Shown here: in pieces, positions 17,512-27,252 of the stretch
How the letters are laid out: the number at the start of each line of letters is the position of its first letter
Numbering within the stretch: the stretch's first letter is position 1
Assembly (NCBI GenBank): GCA_022509065.1
Contig: JAFLTY010000001.1
Location: 62,001-126,000 of the forward strand
Origin: Muribaculaceae bacterium
Lineage (GTDB): Bacteria; Bacteroidota; Bacteroidia; Bacteroidales; Muribaculaceae
Length of the DNA stretch: 64,000 nt
Direction of reading: 5' to 3'
Program-made: the position numbers and the translations under genes
The notes under the pieces: generated by a model
Told to the model about the DNA's origin: nothing
The model's input: the letters and a program-made list of their open reading frames with translations, nothing else
Database searches by the model: none

Positions 17512-17593
17512 GCGCATGTGGCGTAATTGGTAGCCGCGCTAGACTTAGGATCTAGTGTCTTACGACGTGGGGGTTCGAGTCCCTTCATGCGCA
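17512..17593 (+). tRNA. tRNA-Leu (anticodon UAG)
   Basis: The acceptor stem GCGCATG (17512-17518) pairs with CATGCGC (17586-17592), with discriminator A at 17593. The D arm is followed by the anticodon stem CTAGA/TCTAG around loop CTTAGGA, giving anticodon TAG at 17546-17548 (reads CUN leucine codons). A long variable arm, as in class II tRNAs, precedes a T arm with GGTTCGAGTCC. The terminal CCA is not encoded (CTA follows). All arms are intact. Confidence 0.97.
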
Positions 17594-17597
17594 CTAA

Positions 17598-17632
17598 AAA
17601 GCGAGGAAAACCATTGAGGTTTTCCTCGCTTT
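17598..17632. terminator. Strong bidirectional terminator after tRNA-Leu
   Basis: A perfect 15-bp stem (17598-17612 with 17618-17632, core GCGAGGAAAACC) encloses the 5-base loop ATTGA. Each arm ends in a short A- or T-run. It lies between the rightward tRNA and the leftward PepSY-like gene, so it can stop transcription in both directions. Confidence 0.9.
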
Positions 17633-17668
17633 ATATTTCAATTTTTGAAAACTCAGTTTTCTTCGATA

Positions 17669-18217
17669 TCAATCGTCTACTATAATAAACAGACCGTCTA
17701 AGTCGAATAACATTTCGGGGGGAGTTGCGTTTAACAATTGTACTCTTAAACCTTTACCGGTAGCGTTTTTAATTCCGGTTACCTCATAAAGCAAACCGGC
17801 TTGTTCGAGATGCTTAAAGGCCTTTGTCGGAAGGGTTGCCTCAATGGCAGGTATATATAGGCTGTCAGGGTACGGAGCTTGAATATCCTGTACTTTGCCT
17901 GCTGCGTCAAATTTAATCTTCACGCCGTTTCCGAGTGTCACATCATAGGTGTCTGCTACTACATTGTGGTTAACGTTGGTAACCATCACACGTGAGTAGA
18001 CTTCTTGCAAGAAATCTTGTGCTTGAGTGGGTAACTGGTTAACCGTAGCCGATTCAGATGTTACAATGCCAGGTCCTCCAAAAAGACCTTCTCTGTACGC
18101 CTGTGACATATCTATCTGCGGTGTGCTAGTATTGGTAGTCGAGTCAGTTATCTGTGCGAACGTTACTCCGCTTGTCAAAGCAATGAACATTATAAATGTC
18201 AAAAATTTTGTTTTCAT
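17669..18217 (-). CDS. PepSY-like (DUF2874-type) exported protein
   Basis: 182 residues. The signal peptide MKTKFLTFIMFIALTSGVTFA precedes a short linker. Residues about 55-180 hold two PepSY-like repeats, the clearest being LPTQAQDFL...YDVTLGNGVKIKFDAAGKVQ and the second starting LPTKAFKHL. Family knowledge: these small periplasmic proteins are abundant in Bacteroidota and are thought to be inhibitory or regulatory, with unknown partners. It stands alone, between the tRNA terminator and tpiA, which is transcribed divergently. Confidence 0.75.
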   Translation of the reverse strand: MKTKFLTFIMFIALTSGVTFAQITDSTTNTSTPQIDMSQAYREGLFGGPGIVTSESATVNQLPTQAQDFLQEVYSRVMVTNVNHNVVADTYDVTLGNGVKIKFDAAGKVQDIQAPYPDSLYIPAIEATLPTKAFKHLEQAGLLYEVTGIKNATGKGLRVQLLNATPPEMLFDLDGLFIIVDD

Positions 18218-18353
18218 ATCTATTACAATTAAGTTTTAAATTATAACATTGCGACATATCATTATGTTTTAGAACAGCATCATCAATAAATCATCTGCAT
18301 AGATGACAAAATGAGCCCATGACCTATCAAACCTAACATATATCTCCAAAAAA

Positions 18354-18384
18354 TTTTATATACCATGAAGTTTTCGTAATTTTG
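18354..18384 (+). promoter_or_regulatory. Promoter of tpiA
   Basis: TTTT (18354-18357) and TAATTTTG (18377-18384) are separated by 19 bases, a near-consensus Bacteroidota promoter. The predicted start near 18390 leaves a leader of about 40 bases before the ATG at 18430 and rules out the in-frame ATG at 18382. Confidence 0.65.
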
Positions 18385-18429
18385 CAATCGTTTAAGAAAA
18401 ATATTTCAACCTCTATAATTTACATTCAA

Positions 18430-19185
18430 ATGAGAAAAAACATTGTTGCAGGTAACTGGAAGATGAACACCACCCTGCCCGAAGGTCTTGCACTGGCTAA
18501 AGAAGTCAACGACGCTGTTATGGCTTGCCGTCCCAACTGCGATGTAATTATCTGTGTGCCTTTCACTCATCTAGCCTCTATCGACCACGTCATTGATTCA
18601 ACAAAACTTGGATTAGGAGCCGAAAACTGTGCCGATCACAAATCCGGTGCTTACACTGGCGAAGTATCTGCTGCAATGGTCGCGTCCACAGGAGCAAAAT
18701 ATGTCATTTTAGGACATAGCGAACGCCGTCAATATTATGGAGAGGTCAGTGCTATATTACGCGACAAGGTAGCTCTCGCACTCGAAAACGGTCTCACACC
18801 TATTTTCTGCATCGGCGAGGTTCTTGAAGAACGTGAAGCAGGAAAACAGAATGAAGTCGTTAAGTCTCAACTCGTGGAGGGTCTTTTTAATCTTTCTAAG
18901 GATGAATTCGCTAAAATAATCATAGCTTATGAACCGGTCTGGGCTATTGGCACAGGCAAAACAGCCACAGCTGACCAAGCCGAAGAGATCCATGCCTTCA
19001 TTCGCTCTGCCATTGCGGAAAAATATGGTAAAGAAATTGCCGAAAACACTTCTATCCTTTATGGAGGTAGTTGCAAACCGAGCAATGCGGCTGAACTTTT
19101 TGCTAAACCCAATGTCGATGGTGGTCTCATTGGAGGAGCTTCACTTAAATGTGAAGACTTCATGGGAATAGTAAAAGCATTCTAA
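18430..19185 (+). CDS. tpiA: Triosephosphate isomerase
   Basis: 251 residues from the ATG at 18430 ([13 protein letters not shown]), the standard length. Catalytic residues are intact: Asn10 and Lys12 in GNWKMN, His96 in GHSERR and Glu168 in [11 protein letters not shown]. The C-terminal phosphate-binding loop GGSCKPSN and GLIGGASL are present. It interconverts glyceraldehyde-3-phosphate and dihydroxyacetone phosphate in glycolysis. An in-frame ATG 48 bases upstream overlaps the -7 box and is not used. Monocistronic, followed by a terminator. Confidence 0.98.
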   Translation: MRKNIVAGNWKMNTTLPEGLALAKEVNDAVMACRPNCDVIICVPFTHLASIDHVIDSTKLGLGAENCADHKSGAYTGEVSAAMVASTGAKYVILGHSERRQYYGEVSAILRDKVALALENGLTPIFCIGEVLEEREAGKQNEVVKSQLVEGLFNLSKDEFAKIIIAYEPVWAIGTGKTATADQAEEIHAFIRSAIAEKYGKEIAENTSILYGGSCKPSNAAELFAKPNVDGGLIGGASLKCEDFMGIVKAF

Positions 19186-19270
19186 AATTTGAGACAATCC
19201 TTTGGCTAATAGCTCTTTTGCATTATCTAACAGATAGTCAGAGAAGTTTCATTTCCAATAAAAAACTGTT

Positions 19271-19303
19271 AACGGGCGCCCATTTCTTTGGATGCCCGTT
19301 TTT
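19271..19303 (+). terminator. Rho-independent terminator after tpiA
   Basis: AACGGGC (19271-19277) pairs with GCCCGTT (19294-19300) and is followed by TTT. The stem is GC-rich in AT-rich surroundings, 85 bases past the tpiA stop. The convergent OstA-like gene ends 75 bases further on. Confidence 0.75.
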
Positions 19304-19377
19304 ATATCCTCTCCTTTCGTTAAGTTACTCACCTGATTGCACTAAGGCATAAAGAAAGATGCAGGGGCCTCTAAGTC

Positions 19378-21834
19378 TTAAGATTCTTCCTTTTTCGATG
19401 TTCCTTCGGAGTTGTCAGATTCTGAGTCTTCTCCATCAGAAGTCTGCTGCGTTTCCTCCTCTATTTCGGACACCTCTGATTCGTCATTTCCATCGGATGG
19501 CATGAGTTCATCAATGTTTTCATTTATTTCCGCCTCAGGATCTGCTATCAAACCCTTAATTGACTCTTCTGCATGCAAAATATAATTTATCGGACGATCA
19601 GACATTAGTTCTTCCATAGCAGGCGGAACATTAAATATGTCATCGGGATATAAAGGACGTAAGTCTTCATACCATTGAAATTGGGGCAGTTGAAGGTCAG
19701 TATATTTTGCCAGATAGAGAGGAATGGCTTCTCCAGATGTCTGTGCCCACATCTTCATGCGCTTCATCACCTGATTTTCAAAAAAGCCTTCCAGATTGGC
19801 AGTCTGAAAATTCACCAATTTGTTTATTGTCGAATCTGCTTCCTCAGGATAAACTATCCCTTCAACGCTACCTTCAACCAAGGTTCGATCCAACTCGCCA
19901 TTCACAAACCACGCCGTCATTGTTTTACCCGTCAATTGATTATAAAATCTGTCTTCAATATGTTGAGCCATAAAACCAAAGTCGGGCAAATAAGCTCTAT
20001 CTACGGTCGAATCGTTGACATGCAACTCAATCAAGTTACCGAAAATCTGACGATCTTCACTCCAAACTATGGGATGATAATACATCCTCACCATAGAATC
20101 TTTCTGGGTATAAACTAGTGAATCGCATAATCCCTGCATATCAGAACGATACATCCTGACGCGAGGCCATGCCGATATTATATGTGTCGTGTCAGAGTAA
20201 TGCTCATAACGATCAACTTTTTTGAATTTGGGTTCGTCAATTCGATTGTTTTCAAAGAGCTCTTGTACGTTTTCGACAACGCCTTCATCTACATTTTCTT
20301 CATGAAGCGTTATCATTTCATTGGCTTCAACTTGTTCGGCTTCGACCGGCTGTACTCTTTGTTCGATTTGGTCGGTGATGTCCGGAACTGAAAGAGAAGC
20401 AATGTTTTGGAGTTGGCTATCTTCGGTTGGAGAACTGTCTGATTCAAAGACATCAATTTCAATTTCCTCAATGGCAACGCTATCATTTAAGGATTCAATG
20501 GCATTTTCAAAATACAGACTATCATTTGAGATTTCAGTTGTCTCAATTAAAAGACTATCAGAGACATCTAAAAGACTATCAGAGACATCGTTATACGAAC
20601 CTCCCAAACTCGGAATGAAATTACCATTAATATCTTCATCCGTCATCTGGATTATCTGATCTAAGTTATTCGGCGACACTTTCTCGACGTTTTCTACATC
20701 AGAGTTTGATATCAAAACCGAATCGGTTCCGATAAATACAGGTATGGAATCGACTCTCATGACAGACGTAATATATCTGCCATGGACATATAATGTATCC
20801 CCTTCTGAATACTCGAGAGCCACAGCATGTGTGCCGGTAACAAAAGCACTATCTGTCGTTTCGTTATAAAAGCCGTAGTCACCTTTCAATGTAGATTGTT
20901 TCACCGTGTCGACTAAGGCCATATTTCCCCACGCTTCGCCTATGCCTGTAGTGCGGTCGTAATATAAAGTGTCACCTTCGAGTGTAGACCCCCTTTTTGT
21001 TGTCACAAGCGAATGCGCGAATAGCTCTGCTATATTGGTTTCGGTGTTATAAACGCCATCATCCGAGTCTATACGTCCATCTTTGTTAGTGATTACCGTG
21101 GGCACAGTAAATTCAGTAATATGAGTGGCAGTGTTATAGTATAAAGCTTCATTTACGAGCAACAAGGAGTCTTCTTCGTTATGCGATGTCAATACTACTT
21201 GTTGCAGAAACAGTGCGTCTTTTGTTGACGGGCTGTATTGTCCCTGTCGCGAGGACAAACGGTTATCTCTATCTGTCAACACTCCACCATCTGTATAATA
21301 ACCTAACTCGATGCGCATATCGTAACTAATCGACGGTGCTTTAAGCATTACATCACGGTTAATCAGACGAACAGAATCGCCTTCATCGGCATACAAAATC
21401 GCAAGCTCGTATTCACCGTCATAGTTGAGCTCGTCACCATATATAAACAAGGTGTCTCCTTGTTCCATATGCACATTACCGAAAGCATCGAAACTACCGG
21501 TAGCATCAAAAAAATGAGCGCTATCGGTATACATAAGCATGTCGCCTTTCGAAAAAACGACATTACCTTTCAGTATTATAAAATCCTGATTTTGAATTCT
21601 CAACAACGAATCGGCATGTTCCAAAAAAACCAGTTCGGGTACACGTTTCGCATCCGGTATCATAGGGGCGATAGTAACCTGAGAACGTCGCACCCGACCT
21701 GCTTTGTCCGTCGTCTGAGAGGTGACAGGCATAAGAAATAAAGACATCGAAAAAAAGATGACAAGCACTGCTATAGGCAAGCCTCTCAATGCCCGCTTAC
21801 TGTTTTTGACAAAGCGCCAAATCATGCTTTTCAT
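19378..21834 (-). CDS. OstA-like LPS transport protein
   Basis: 818 residues. A hydrophobic signal or anchor lies at about 20-40. Residues about 60-360 form OstA/LptA-like beta repeats (NQDFIILKGNVVFSKGDMLM, DTLFIYGDELNYDG). A low-complexity acidic linker (about 385-510) carries a DVSDSLL duplication. A second OstA-like block occupies about 525-740, and the tail is E/D/S-rich. Family knowledge: OstA-like proteins are the Bacteroidota form of the periplasmic LPS bridge or its outer-membrane receptor. Which of LptA or LptD this one replaces is not decidable here. It follows the surA-like gene by 6 bases, which makes sense because SurA folds outer-membrane proteins. Confidence 0.82.
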   Translation of the reverse strand: MKSMIWRFVKNSKRALRGLPIAVLVIFFSMSLFLMPVTSQTTDKAGRVRRSQVTIAPMIPDAKRVPELVFLEHADSLLRIQNQDFIILKGNVVFSKGDMLMYTDSAHFFDATGSFDAFGNVHMEQGDTLFIYGDELNYDGEYELAILYADEGDSVRLINRDVMLKAPSISYDMRIELGYYTDGGVLTDRDNRLSSRQGQYSPSTKDALFLQQVVLTSHNEEDSLLLVNEALYYNTATHITEFTVPTVITNKDGRIDSDDGVYNTETNIAELFAHSLVTTKRGSTLEGDTLYYDRTTGIGEAWGNMALVDTVKQSTLKGDYGFYNETTDSAFVTGTHAVALEYSEGDTLYVHGRYITSVMRVDSIPVFIGTDSVLISNSDVENVEKVSPNNLDQIIQMTDEDINGNFIPSLGGSYNDVSDSLLDVSDSLLIETTEISNDSLYFENAIESLNDSVAIEEIEIDVFESDSSPTEDSQLQNIASLSVPDITDQIEQRVQPVEAEQVEANEMITLHEENVDEGVVENVQELFENNRIDEPKFKKVDRYEHYSDTTHIISAWPRVRMYRSDMQGLCDSLVYTQKDSMVRMYYHPIVWSEDRQIFGNLIELHVNDSTVDRAYLPDFGFMAQHIEDRFYNQLTGKTMTAWFVNGELDRTLVEGSVEGIVYPEEADSTINKLVNFQTANLEGFFENQVMKRMKMWAQTSGEAIPLYLAKYTDLQLPQFQWYEDLRPLYPDDIFNVPPAMEELMSDRPINYILHAEESIKGLIADPEAEINENIDELMPSDGNDESEVSEIEEETQQTSDGEDSESDNSEGTSKKEES
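20549..20589. repeat. In-frame 21-bp tandem duplication inside the OstA-like gene
   Basis: Two copies of a 21-base unit (20549-20569 and 20570-20590) are identical except for the final base and encode a doubled seven-residue motif (DVSDSLL) in the acidic linker. A unit of exactly seven codons keeps the frame, so copy number could vary by slippage without breaking the protein. Confidence 0.8.
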
Positions 21835-21840
21835 CTGTTG

Positions 21841-23199
21841 TCACTTCTCTTTCACCCACCCTTCGTGTTCAAAGTCACAACCACGCCATCCGTCTTCAAT
21901 GCGAACGTATGTTTCAGCTATTTTTTTGGTAAGCCATTTATTCAGAATCTCTTGTTTCTGCGCATTTTCATACATTCCTTTAATCATCTGATAATCGTCT
22001 GCTAAATTGGCCTGGTGGGACTCAATTCGATCTGTCAGCTTGACAATAGCCACTATGTCACGGTCTCGTTTAGGATCTTTCATCACAAAGGGTCGTGAAA
22101 TATCTCCAGGTTCCATAGATGCTACCACACGTGCTATTTCCTGAGGCAGTTCCGACATCTCGAAGCGTGTCGTACCGTTGTTTTCGTTGACCATTACACC
22201 ACGGCTATTTCGGGTGTCCTTATCCTGAGAGACATAACGGGCGGCATCTTCAAAAGTACCTATGCCTTTATCCACAATCTGACTTCTGATTGTATCGAGG
22301 CGTACTATTGCATCCTCAAGATCTTTCTGAGCAACTTTGGGACGCAAAAGAATATGTCGTGTGTTTATACGGTCACCGCGCTTCTCTATCAACTGAATGA
22401 TATGGAAGCCAAATTCTGTTTCGACAATCTTCGATACTTTTTTGGGGTCGTTGAGGTTGAAAGCCACAGCGGCATATTCGGGGACTAACTGGGCACGTCC
22501 CATAAAGCCAATCTCACCGCCACGCATACCCTCGGGGGCTTCGCTATATAATATAGCCAGGGTCGAAAAATCTGCTTCGCCTCGATTGACGCGATCAGCA
22601 TAGTCGCGTAGTCGAGCCTTGACATCCTCGATTTCCTGGCGAGGGATTACCGGATTGATAGTGACAATCTGCACCTCAACTTGACGTGGAACGTACGGAA
22701 TGGAGTCTTTGGGCAGGTTATCAAAATAACGCCGAACATCGGATGGCGTCACTTTAATGTTTTTAGTCAGATTGTCTTGTACCATACGGACTCGCTGGCG
22801 ATTCTCTATGTTGGTAGCATAGTAATTGCGGAGCTCGGTTAATGGCTTGCGGAAATATTCCTCGACTTTTTCCTTTGAGCCAAGTTGGCCGATAAGAAAA
22901 TTTATCTGACTCTCAACTTGCGATTGTATCTGCCCTGCTGACACTTCGACAGTATCTAAATCGGCCTGATGAAGATAGAGTCTTTGTATAGCCATCATTT
23001 CGGGAATGACACAATATGGATCACCGTTAATGGGCGTGCGCTCAGAAAGCATATCCTGATAGGTCTGTTCTATCTCCGATTTATAAATCGGATCATCGCC
23101 AATGGTCCAAGCAACCTCTTCAACTATATTATTATCGGCAAAAGCCAATATGCCGGCACACACAACCGCCGAAGGTATTAACAGTTTCTTTATATTCAC
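21841..23199 (-). CDS. surA: SurA-like periplasmic peptidyl-prolyl isomerase
   Basis: 452 residues. The signal peptide (MNIKKLLIPSAVVCAGILAFA) precedes a SurA N-terminal helical domain (about 30-165). A first parvulin domain spans about 170-270 (GGEIGFMGRAQLVPEYAAVAF, FGFHIIQL) and a second about 275-390 (RHILLRP). The short C-terminal helix completes the SurA plan. It assists folding of outer-membrane proteins in the periplasm. It lies directly upstream of the OstA-like gene, six bases apart. A -7 box is at 23267-23260. Confidence 0.9.
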   Translation of the reverse strand: MNIKKLLIPSAVVCAGILAFADNNIVEEVAWTIGDDPIYKSEIEQTYQDMLSERTPINGDPYCVIPEMMAIQRLYLHQADLDTVEVSAGQIQSQVESQINFLIGQLGSKEKVEEYFRKPLTELRNYYATNIENRQRVRMVQDNLTKNIKVTPSDVRRYFDNLPKDSIPYVPRQVEVQIVTINPVIPRQEIEDVKARLRDYADRVNRGEADFSTLAILYSEAPEGMRGGEIGFMGRAQLVPEYAAVAFNLNDPKKVSKIVETEFGFHIIQLIEKRGDRINTRHILLRPKVAQKDLEDAIVRLDTIRSQIVDKGIGTFEDAARYVSQDKDTRNSRGVMVNENNGTTRFEMSELPQEIARVVASMEPGDISRPFVMKDPKRDRDIVAIVKLTDRIESHQANLADDYQMIKGMYENAQKQEILNKWLTKKIAETYVRIEDGWRGCDFEHEGWVKEK

Positions 23200-23259
23200 T
23201 TTTCAAAAAGTTTAAAGACTTAATATTTCAATATTAAGGCCAAATTTTATTAGTTTCCA

Positions 23260-23267
23260 CAAAATTA
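23260..23267 (-). promoter_or_regulatory. Candidate -7 box of the surA/ostA operon
   Basis: TAATTTTG on the minus strand, 61 bases before the start of the surA-like gene. The -33 element is not well matched at the usual spacing. Confidence 0.4.
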
Positions 23268-23399
23268 CGACTTTTCATCAAATTAACAGACGCTTGTTAT
23301 GTAAAAAAATCTTTTTTAATACAATAATTCCAAAAAATCACTTTTTATGTACTTGAGTCTGCCTCGAGATTTAGTGGAGGCAATTCTTTCAACCGGATT

Positions 23400-24734
23400 T
23401 TAATGGTTAAGGCTAAATGAATAGCCAAACGAGATTGAAACCTCATCGGGTCCAAAATACCATTTCTTTTTTGTAGATAAGATTTTACCGTCAGTTATAT
23501 TTTCTATTTTATCATAATTCACTTTATATGCACCGGCACCAAATCCAAAGTCCATGAACCAGTCGCTATTGGCTGACAATGGTAATTTATATCCAATATC
23601 GATTCCTCCCCCATAAGCCGGAGTGTTTTTATCGTGGTTCTGATATCGATATTTTTTTTCATAAGCTATATTAAACCATGTAGCGCCGGCATGCACACCA
23701 ATATAAAAGCCGTTGTTGATTCGATTTTTGTCTACAAAAGGATAATAACGAAATGTTGGCTTGATATCCAAAGCCCTGAATTTAAGGTCTTTTACAAAAT
23801 AATTCCAACCCGAATAGCTGACCGAGAGAGATACAGCCCAATGACGCACAAAGTCAAACTCAACAGATAGATTTGCCAACGCCAGAGCAATCTCGGCAAA
23901 GTTGGTTTTAACATAACCTCTGTAATCGAAATAGTTATTGGCTTGATAATAATAGTTTGGATCCCATATATACATACTGCCAGTTGAAGAGACATTTGTT
24001 GCCGATATAGCTCCAGTGTTGGCATTACCGTGAGTCGTTACGGCCATTGAGTTATCTCCGAAGGAACTGCTTATAGTAGCAGTACTGGATGTCGGATTGT
24101 TCCCTGATAGGCGGTTATCTGAGGATTGTCCCTCATACACGTTGTCCATGTATCTCACTGTTATTAAAGCATGTGCATGGGGCATTCTCGGAAAAACTAT
24201 TTCTTGAAGTTTTATCCATGTTTCGCCTCCATTAAGGATTTTCAATTGGTTAAGTCGTCGGTCTCTCTTCAAACCATCTTTATAATCGATATATTCGGGC
24301 GGATTATTGATGATTGCCACAATTGATTGTGTCTCCGGCAGATTTTCTCTTAATACCGCATCTTTCAACCAAGTCCACTCGGAATTCTCGTTCGACGCAT
24401 CGTAGAATACATCGGCTGACACATCGATAAAATTTTTAATAGTCGATTTCAAGGCAGCCATTCGTGATACGGATAAATCTGGATTACTTTCGTAAGTCTC
24501 GTCAAATGACGTGTATCCGTCAATATCAATGCGTACTAATTCGGCAGTCGGATTAGTTTTCACATCGTTGAGAAAGTTGAATAGACGGGCTATTTCGAGA
24601 TGATTGTCTCCTACCGAAAGCTCCAATTGTGATTGACCGGGCAAAAACAAAACATTAACATCATGCACGACTTCACGAGCATAAGTATTAAGGGCACAGC
24701 AAAATATTATCAATGAGAAAATATATTTTTTCAT
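23400..24734 (-). CDS. OmpA-like/DUF3575-like outer membrane protein
   Basis: 444 residues from the ATG at 24734, chosen because a clean signal peptide follows (MKKYIFSLIIFCCALNTYA). The frame extends to 24854, but that would put about 40 hydrophobic residues in front. Residues about 20-200 resemble an OmpA-type domain (IDIDGYTSFDETYESN.DLSVSR). Residues about 290-444 alternate as a beta barrel of DUF3575 type (GFYIGVHAGATWFN... DIGYKLPL) and end in a strand (VSISFGYSFSLNH). Family knowledge: DUF3575 genes usually accompany Mfa/Fim-type fimbrial operons. No fimbrial gene is nearby, so this copy is an orphan. Confidence 0.7.
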   Translation of the reverse strand: MKKYIFSLIIFCCALNTYAREVVHDVNVLFLPGQSQLELSVGDNHLEIARLFNFLNDVKTNPTAELVRIDIDGYTSFDETYESNPDLSVSRMAALKSTIKNFIDVSADVFYDASNENSEWTWLKDAVLRENLPETQSIVAIINNPPEYIDYKDGLKRDRRLNQLKILNGGETWIKLQEIVFPRMPHAHALITVRYMDNVYEGQSSDNRLSGNNPTSSTATISSSFGDNSMAVTTHGNANTGAISATNVSSTGSMYIWDPNYYYQANNYFDYRGYVKTNFAEIALALANLSVEFDFVRHWAVSLSVSYSGWNYFVKDLKFRALDIKPTFRYYPFVDKNRINNGFYIGVHAGATWFNIAYEKKYRYQNHDKNTPAYGGGIDIGYKLPLSANSDWFMDFGFGAGAYKVNYDKIENITDGKILSTKKKWYFGPDEVSISFGYSFSLNH

Positions 24735-24877
24735 GTGGTCACGTTGAGTTTTATGAAAGTTAAAGCCTATCAAAAGAGTTACTATAAAAAACGGAAAGAG
24801 AATAAATGAGCCCGAGGAATTAAACAGATCGATTAGAAATTGAGACGGGTACAACTTGATGCTGAAAAAGAACGATG

Positions 24878-26533
24878 TTATTTGTAAAGGTAACGTTTAA
24901 TGGAGCGTTTGGGCGTTTTTTCGAATTCGTTTTCCTGTATCTTAAACCCGGCAAGCTGTGAAAAAGATGGTAAGGCCTTGTTGGTTTCGGCCAAGATACG
25001 TTCAAGTTCTTTCGTCAGTAATTTATTATCATTGATGCCGTTGTCTTTTGCATAGTCATAATTGGGCACTATAAGAGCCTCCAACTTGCCATTGCGTTCA
25101 CGCACCAAACTTTCACCGACCATCTGATAGTTGTTAAGGAGAGCCTCTATCTCTTCAGGATAGATATTTTGACCCGAAGGACCCAATATCATGTTTTTGT
25201 CACGGCCTCGGATATAAATGTATCCGTCCTGGTCCATCTGACATATATCCTCGGTATTAAGCCATCCGTCCTTGAGAACAGAGTTAGTGGCTTCAGGATT
25301 TTTATAATATCCGGCCATCACGTTATCACCTTTTACCCATAATACACCCGGGAGTGTAATCGGATCCGGACTGTCTATAATCGCTTCCATCCTATCAACG
25401 ACCTTGCCGCAACTGCCTTGGCGCTGTGTGTTATGAGGACAATAGGATATCAGAGGACCGCATTCCGTCATGCCATAGCCAACGGTCACAGGAAAATTGA
25501 TGCCACGCAAAAATTCCTCGACGTCTTTGGCAAGCCCAGCCCCTCCAATTATCATCTCTTGTAAATTTCCTCCGAATGCAGTCATGAGGTTTTGACGAAC
25601 CTTCTCCATAACTTTTTTCTTTATTAAAGGAAGATGGGTCAAGATTCTCATCAACGGCTTGTGTAGTTTAGGGAATACACGAGTCTTGATTATCTTTTCT
25701 ATAATTAAGGGCACTGCGATAATGAGCTTTGGCCGTACAACTGCGAAAGCCCCAAGAAGAATTTTTGGTGAAGGGGTTTTTCCAAGCAGATAGATGTGAC
25801 AACCCTTCACAAGCGTATGGAGAACCTCCACCATAAGACCGTACATGTGAGCGAGCGGCAACAGGCAAAGCATCCCATCACCAGGGTGCAGGAAAGTCAA
25901 GCCATCAATGGTAAACTGTATGTTTGACCATAAAACTCTTTCGGATAACATTACCCCTTTTGAAAAGCCGGTTGAGCCGGCCGTATAATTTATTAGGACG
26001 ATATCAGTCGGAGCTAAAGTCGGAAAATGTATATCCTCGCGAGTAAATCGTTCCGGGAACATTTTACCGAATTCTTCATTTAGATGCCGACGAGCGTAAT
26101 CAACCTCTTCTTTTCGGCTAAGTAACAATTCATAATCGCTTATGCGCACGGCAGCGATAAGACCGTGCATTTCGTCTGCAGACAGGTGTTTCCATATTGA
26201 CTCATCGACAAACAGCACTTTTGCGTCGGAATGATTGACAAGATGATGAATAGTGTTTGGAGTGAAATCGTTAAGTATAGGCACAGCCACACATCCACAA
26301 TACATGACTGCCACAAAAGCGATTACCCATTCGGCACTGTTATGTCCGCAAATGGCAACTTTATCGCCGGGATGCAAGTTGCCTGATTCGAACATTATTT
26401 TTATTTTCACTATTTTACGTGCGATATCTCGATATAGATAAGTTTGTGCGTTCAGATTGGTCAATGCTTCCTTGTCCCAATTTTCGACAATGGCTTGTTG
26501 CAGATATGCGTTTAATGACGGTTGGTCTTTCAT
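24878..26533 (-). CDS. Long-chain fatty acid-CoA ligase / AMP-binding enzyme
   Basis: 551 residues. ANL-superfamily motifs are visible: the phosphate loop YTAGSTGFSKGV (about 185-196), VGYGMTECGPLISYCP (about 345-360), WLNTEDI and the hinge region YIRGRDKNMI (about 425-434). The C-terminal lysine segment is KRSIKRY. It activates a carboxylic acid, probably a fatty acid, with ATP and CoA. It is slightly shorter than FadD (about 560). It follows the MBL-fold gene by 36 bases and is probably co-transcribed with it. Confidence 0.88.
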   Translation of the reverse strand: MKDQPSLNAYLQQAIVENWDKEALTNLNAQTYLYRDIARKIVKIKIMFESGNLHPGDKVAICGHNSAEWVIAFVAVMYCGCVAVPILNDFTPNTIHHLVNHSDAKVLFVDESIWKHLSADEMHGLIAAVRISDYELLLSRKEEVDYARRHLNEEFGKMFPERFTREDIHFPTLAPTDIVLINYTAGSTGFSKGVMLSERVLWSNIQFTIDGLTFLHPGDGMLCLLPLAHMYGLMVEVLHTLVKGCHIYLLGKTPSPKILLGAFAVVRPKLIIAVPLIIEKIIKTRVFPKLHKPLMRILTHLPLIKKKVMEKVRQNLMTAFGGNLQEMIIGGAGLAKDVEEFLRGINFPVTVGYGMTECGPLISYCPHNTQRQGSCGKVVDRMEAIIDSPDPITLPGVLWVKGDNVMAGYYKNPEATNSVLKDGWLNTEDICQMDQDGYIYIRGRDKNMILGPSGQNIYPEEIEALLNNYQMVGESLVRERNGKLEALIVPNYDYAKDNGINDNKLLTKELERILAETNKALPSFSQLAGFKIQENEFEKTPKRSIKRYLYK

Positions 26534-26569
26534 GATAAAAAAGGTTAGTTAATAATACAGCCTGATAGG

Positions 26570-27217
26570 TTAACGAAGAAAAGGATTATGCTTTTTTTCA
26601 TCGCCCACTGTAGTCTGATCTCCATGTCCAGACAACAGCACTGTGTCATCGGGAAGAGACAACACCCGACTTTTCAATGCACCTATCAGTGTTTCATAAT
26701 CACCCCCCTCCAGATCTGTTCTACCAATGGAACTGTTAAATATAGAATCGCCGACAAAAGCCACGCTGTTTTCTCGGCTATACAGAACGATGCCTCCCGG
26801 TGAATGACCTGGAACGTGAATCACCTCTAACTGGCTATTACCTATCTTTATTTTGTCTCCATCCTTTAAATTTACATCAAAAGACACATCTTCTTTAAGA
26901 CATTTACCCATTCCGAATCGTCTTGCTTGCAAACAAAGAGTTTTAGCGAGAGGAGAGTCCCCGGAATGCGCTACAACGGGAATATTATATTTATCCTTAA
27001 CGTAGTTAACGCCGAAACAATGATCAAGATGAGCATGCGTCAATATGACCTGTGTCAATTTAAGATTCGCCTCTTCGACAAATTTTTCAAAAGCGCGATA
27101 CTCCTCCGGCATGAGCATACCCGGGTCGATAACTGCTGCTTGCCTCGTAGCGCTATCGGCGACAATATAAGTATTTTCTGAAAAATTATTAAAAACGAAG
27201 CGTGTGATATTCAACAT
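26570..27217 (-). CDS. MBL-fold hydrolase, glyoxalase II-like
   Basis: 215 residues, one metallo-beta-lactamase domain. The metal-binding motif THAHLDH is at about 60-66, with further ligands at HVPGHSPGG (about 133-141), GDSIF (Asp about 155) and SGHGDQT (about 196-202). The fold and size match hydroxyacylglutathione hydrolase-like proteins without the C-terminal glutathione-binding helices, so the natural substrate is open (another thioester is possible). It lies between rsmG and the acyl-CoA ligase. Confidence 0.85.
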   Translation of the reverse strand: MLNITRFVFNNFSENTYIVADSATRQAAVIDPGMLMPEEYRAFEKFVEEANLKLTQVILTHAHLDHCFGVNYVKDKYNIPVVAHSGDSPLAKTLCLQARRFGMGKCLKEDVSFDVNLKDGDKIKIGNSQLEVIHVPGHSPGGIVLYSRENSVAFVGDSIFNSSIGRTDLEGGDYETLIGALKSRVLSLPDDTVLLSGHGDQTTVGDEKKHNPFLR

Positions 27218-27252
27218 ATAAATTTGTCTATATTAATCGAGTTCTCTTAACT

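Noticed and set aside
26570..27217. Beta-lactamase gene
   Set aside because: The fold is metallo-beta-lactamase-like but the ligand pattern is that of glyoxalase II-type hydrolases and there is no signal peptide.
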